A stretch of 6,827 nucleotides of DNA, taken from positions 1 to 6,827 of the forward strand of contig JACQUE010000159.1 in the NCBI GenBank assembly GCA_016210425.1. Direction: 5' to 3'. Positions 5,982-6,827 of the stretch are shown here, piece by piece. The DNA comes from Chloroflexota bacterium (GTDB lineage Bacteria; Chloroflexota; Dehalococcoidia; JACQUE01). Position 1 is the stretch's first letter. Every line of letters begins with the position of its first letter. The translations under genes and the position numbers were made by a program. Below the pieces are notes generated by a model. It did not search any database. It saw only the letters and a list, made by a program, of their open reading frames with translations, and was not told where the DNA came from.

Positions 5982-6331
5982 GGGGACGACGGGTTTCGAC
6001 AGGGAACGCTGTTGCAGGACTGCAGGCCGAGGTGCCATCACCCTCGCTAATCAGGTGGCAAAAAAGTAGCTGGCGAAAAAGAGCTAGCACTGGCCGCGTA
6101 AGCGGCCACGTCCAACCTCACCTCACCCCGATGGGTGGGGCTTGGGCGACGAAAAGTCGGGGTGCTGCGGCCCAGACGTCGCTAAGGGTCGCCTAAGACT
6201 AGAGACTGTGCGAGGTTGCCATCCTGCCGACGGAGGGCAACTCCGCAAGATCAAGTAGTCGGATAAGCTTGTAGGATGTCCTGGGCAAACTTCCTTTGGA
6301 CGGGGAGTTCGACTCTCCCCCGTCTCCACCA
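5982..6331 (+). ncRNA. ssrA: Transfer-messenger RNA (tmRNA, 10Sa RNA)
   Basis: The 5' end GGGGACG pairs with CGTCTCC at 6321-6327 as a 7-bp acceptor stem (one G-U pair), followed by A and an encoded CCA (6329-6331). The conserved GGGTTTCGAC (5991-6000) and the T-arm GGGAG-TTCGACT-CTCCC (6303-6319) are present. Length is 350 bases, standard for a one-piece tmRNA. The tag frame is at 6069-6101, and its stop codon lies in a perfect 7-bp hairpin loop (TGGCCGC, GTAA, GCGGCCA; 6091-6108), as in known tmRNAs. The segment between that hairpin and the 3' tRNA-like part contains several GC-rich helices consistent with the usual pseudoknots, not resolved here. With 2 bases separating it from the smpB stop, the 5' end is probably made by RNase P from a joint transcript. 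I see no convincing terminator hairpin after it, only T6 at 6346-6351. Confidence 0.97.
6069..6101 (+). other. tmRNA proteolysis tag reading frame, AGEKELALAA
   Basis: Reading from GCT 6069 to the TAA at 6099-6101 gives AGEKELALAA; if the resume codon is GGC 6072 the tag is GEKELALAA. It follows the A-rich stretch ending AAAGTA, as usual before resume codons. The ALAA end is the standard signal for ClpXP-type and tail-specific proteases. At 9-10 residues it is short, resembling the Dehalococcoides tag as I remember it (GERELVLAG). Confidence 0.85.
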
Positions 6332-6679
6332 ACTCCAAACATTCGTTTTTTCAAGCTCCGCCGGCAGGAGGAGCATCGCCTTTTCAGCGCCAGCGTTATT
6401 GACCGCCGCCGACAGCAGCATCCGGAATGCCGAGACCGGCACAATGGCGCCGATGCGACCTGTTTCCATATCTACGTAGACCCTTTCTGGGCTGCTCTAT
6501 CGGGCTGGCCTCCCGGATGAGCTCTCGGCGAGTCTTGCCTCGTACTCTTCTTCCGTGACGGCCCCATCGGCGTAGGCACGGGCCAGGCGAATGCGACGCT
6601 GAGCGTCTGCGTCTCCCAGCGGTCGGCGTACTCTTTCAATCCTCACCCAGTCTTTAGGCCGGGTGCGACCTTTGCAATT
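6332..6679 (-). pseudogene. Broken reading frame with serine-recombinase-like motifs
   Basis: One - strand frame, interrupted by a TAG at 6497-6499, carries three stretches that I read as pieces of a large serine recombinase in the right order. RTRPKDWVRIE (from 6667) resembles the recombinase-domain motif around Trp (RPREEWIRVE-like). RRIRLARAYADGAVTEEEYEARLAE resembles the coiled-coil stretch after the zinc ribbon. After the stop, RVYVDMETGRIGAIVPVSAF followed by RMLL resembles the C-terminal strand region. The resolvase catalytic domain, the zinc-ribbon cysteines and much spacing are missing, so this is a deletion remnant, not a gene. The frame stays open leftwards to 6251, antisense through the tmRNA 3' end; that last part is presumably meaningless. 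Alternatives are an unrelated SHOCT-like short protein or chance. The recombinase identification is by eye only. Confidence 0.4.
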
Positions 6680-6827
6680 TTAGATACGTCTGGAAGGCAG
6701 GGTTGAACTTGCCTACGTCGTGCCACAAGCCCAGGAAGTGGCCAGCCTCAGGCGCTCCTAGCTTTGCTGCAAATCGCTCCGTAAGCTCGGCAACACCATG
6801 CAGATGGTCAACAAGGTTCTGGCGGAC
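6654..6827 (-). pseudogene. cas3: Truncated Cas3 N-terminal HD nuclease domain
   Basis: The frame enters from the right edge and runs 57 codons: VRQNLVDHLHGVAELTERFAA, then KLGAPEAGHFLGLWHDVGKFNPAFQTYLKL, then RSHPA and a TAA at 6654-6656. The early His (DHLHGVA) and the HD pair in GLWHDVGKFNPAFQTYL are the first metal-binding motifs of the HD domain of type I CRISPR Cas3, which degrades single-stranded target DNA. Only about 10-20 N-terminal residues should lie beyond the window. Everything after the first HD motif, including the remaining HD ligands and the whole helicase, is absent; neither other - strand frame continues it. Similarity stops just where the recombinase-like debris begins (about 6667-6680), so a deletion fused the two. 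It is nonfunctional as seen. A non-CRISPR HD protein is less likely given GLWHDVGKF.AFQ.YL. Confidence 0.8.

Noticed and set aside
6332..6400. Terminator for ssrA using T6 at 6346-6351
   Set aside because: No stable hairpin directly precedes the T-run other than the tmRNA T-arm, which is about 27 bases away; the GCTCC/GGAGC pair comes after it.
6199..6444. Reading frames antisense to the tmRNA 3' half (peptides with NSPSKGSLP-like stretches)
   Set aside because: Such peptides are a familiar artefact of translating the conserved T-arm and flanks of tRNA/tmRNA genes on the wrong strand.
6276..6520. Plus-strand frames starting inside the tmRNA and running into the downstream region
   Set aside because: They begin within a structural RNA, have no ribosome-binding site or recognisable motif, and oppose the frames that do show homology-like motifs.
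6332..6827. CRISPR array or direct repeats near the Cas3 fragment
   Set aside because: No repeated 20-40 base units were seen; if an array exists it is beyond the right edge.

Overview
The window is chromosomal DNA from a GC-rich bacterium. My best guess is a Chloroflexota lineage close to Dehalococcoidia/SAR202. This rests on the short tmRNA tag (AGEKELALAA), which resembles the GERELVLAG tag I recall for Dehalococcoides, on the general look of the proteins, and on -10 boxes of the TGN-extended type. It is an inference; no database search was possible.

Left part (1-2912, + strand): the 3' two thirds of trpB (tryptophan synthase beta chain, entering from outside the window) is followed not by trpA but by a small stand-alone cyclic-nucleotide-binding-fold protein. 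A strong GC-rich hairpin (probable terminator) comes next, then a 12-TM major facilitator transporter of the oxalate/monocarboxylate type. The transporter converges tail to tail, with only 3 bases between, on the next gene.

Middle (2916-5979): dgt, a dNTP triphosphohydrolase of the HD superfamily on the - strand, is divergent from a membrane-anchored S41 carboxyl-terminal (tail-specific) protease gene on the + strand. The shared upstream region holds a perfect AT-rich inverted repeat that overlaps the predicted -35 of the protease promoter. After the protease comes smpB, with a consensus-like promoter that ends almost on its start codon, and 2 bases after the smpB stop the ssrA (tmRNA) gene begins. 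The protease, SmpB and tmRNA form a plausible ribosome-rescue and tagged-protein-disposal cluster: tmRNA adds a tag ending in LAA, and tail-specific proteases of this family are known to degrade such proteins.

Right part (6332-6827): the 3' end of ssrA, a classic integration target, is followed by genetic debris on the - strand. The pieces are a broken reading frame with motifs that look like pieces of a large serine recombinase, then a truncated N-terminal HD domain of a Cas3 nuclease-helicase that is cut off by a stop and continues off the window. This looks like the decayed edge of a mobile or CRISPR-Cas-bearing island at the tmRNA gene. No CRISPR repeats are visible in the window.
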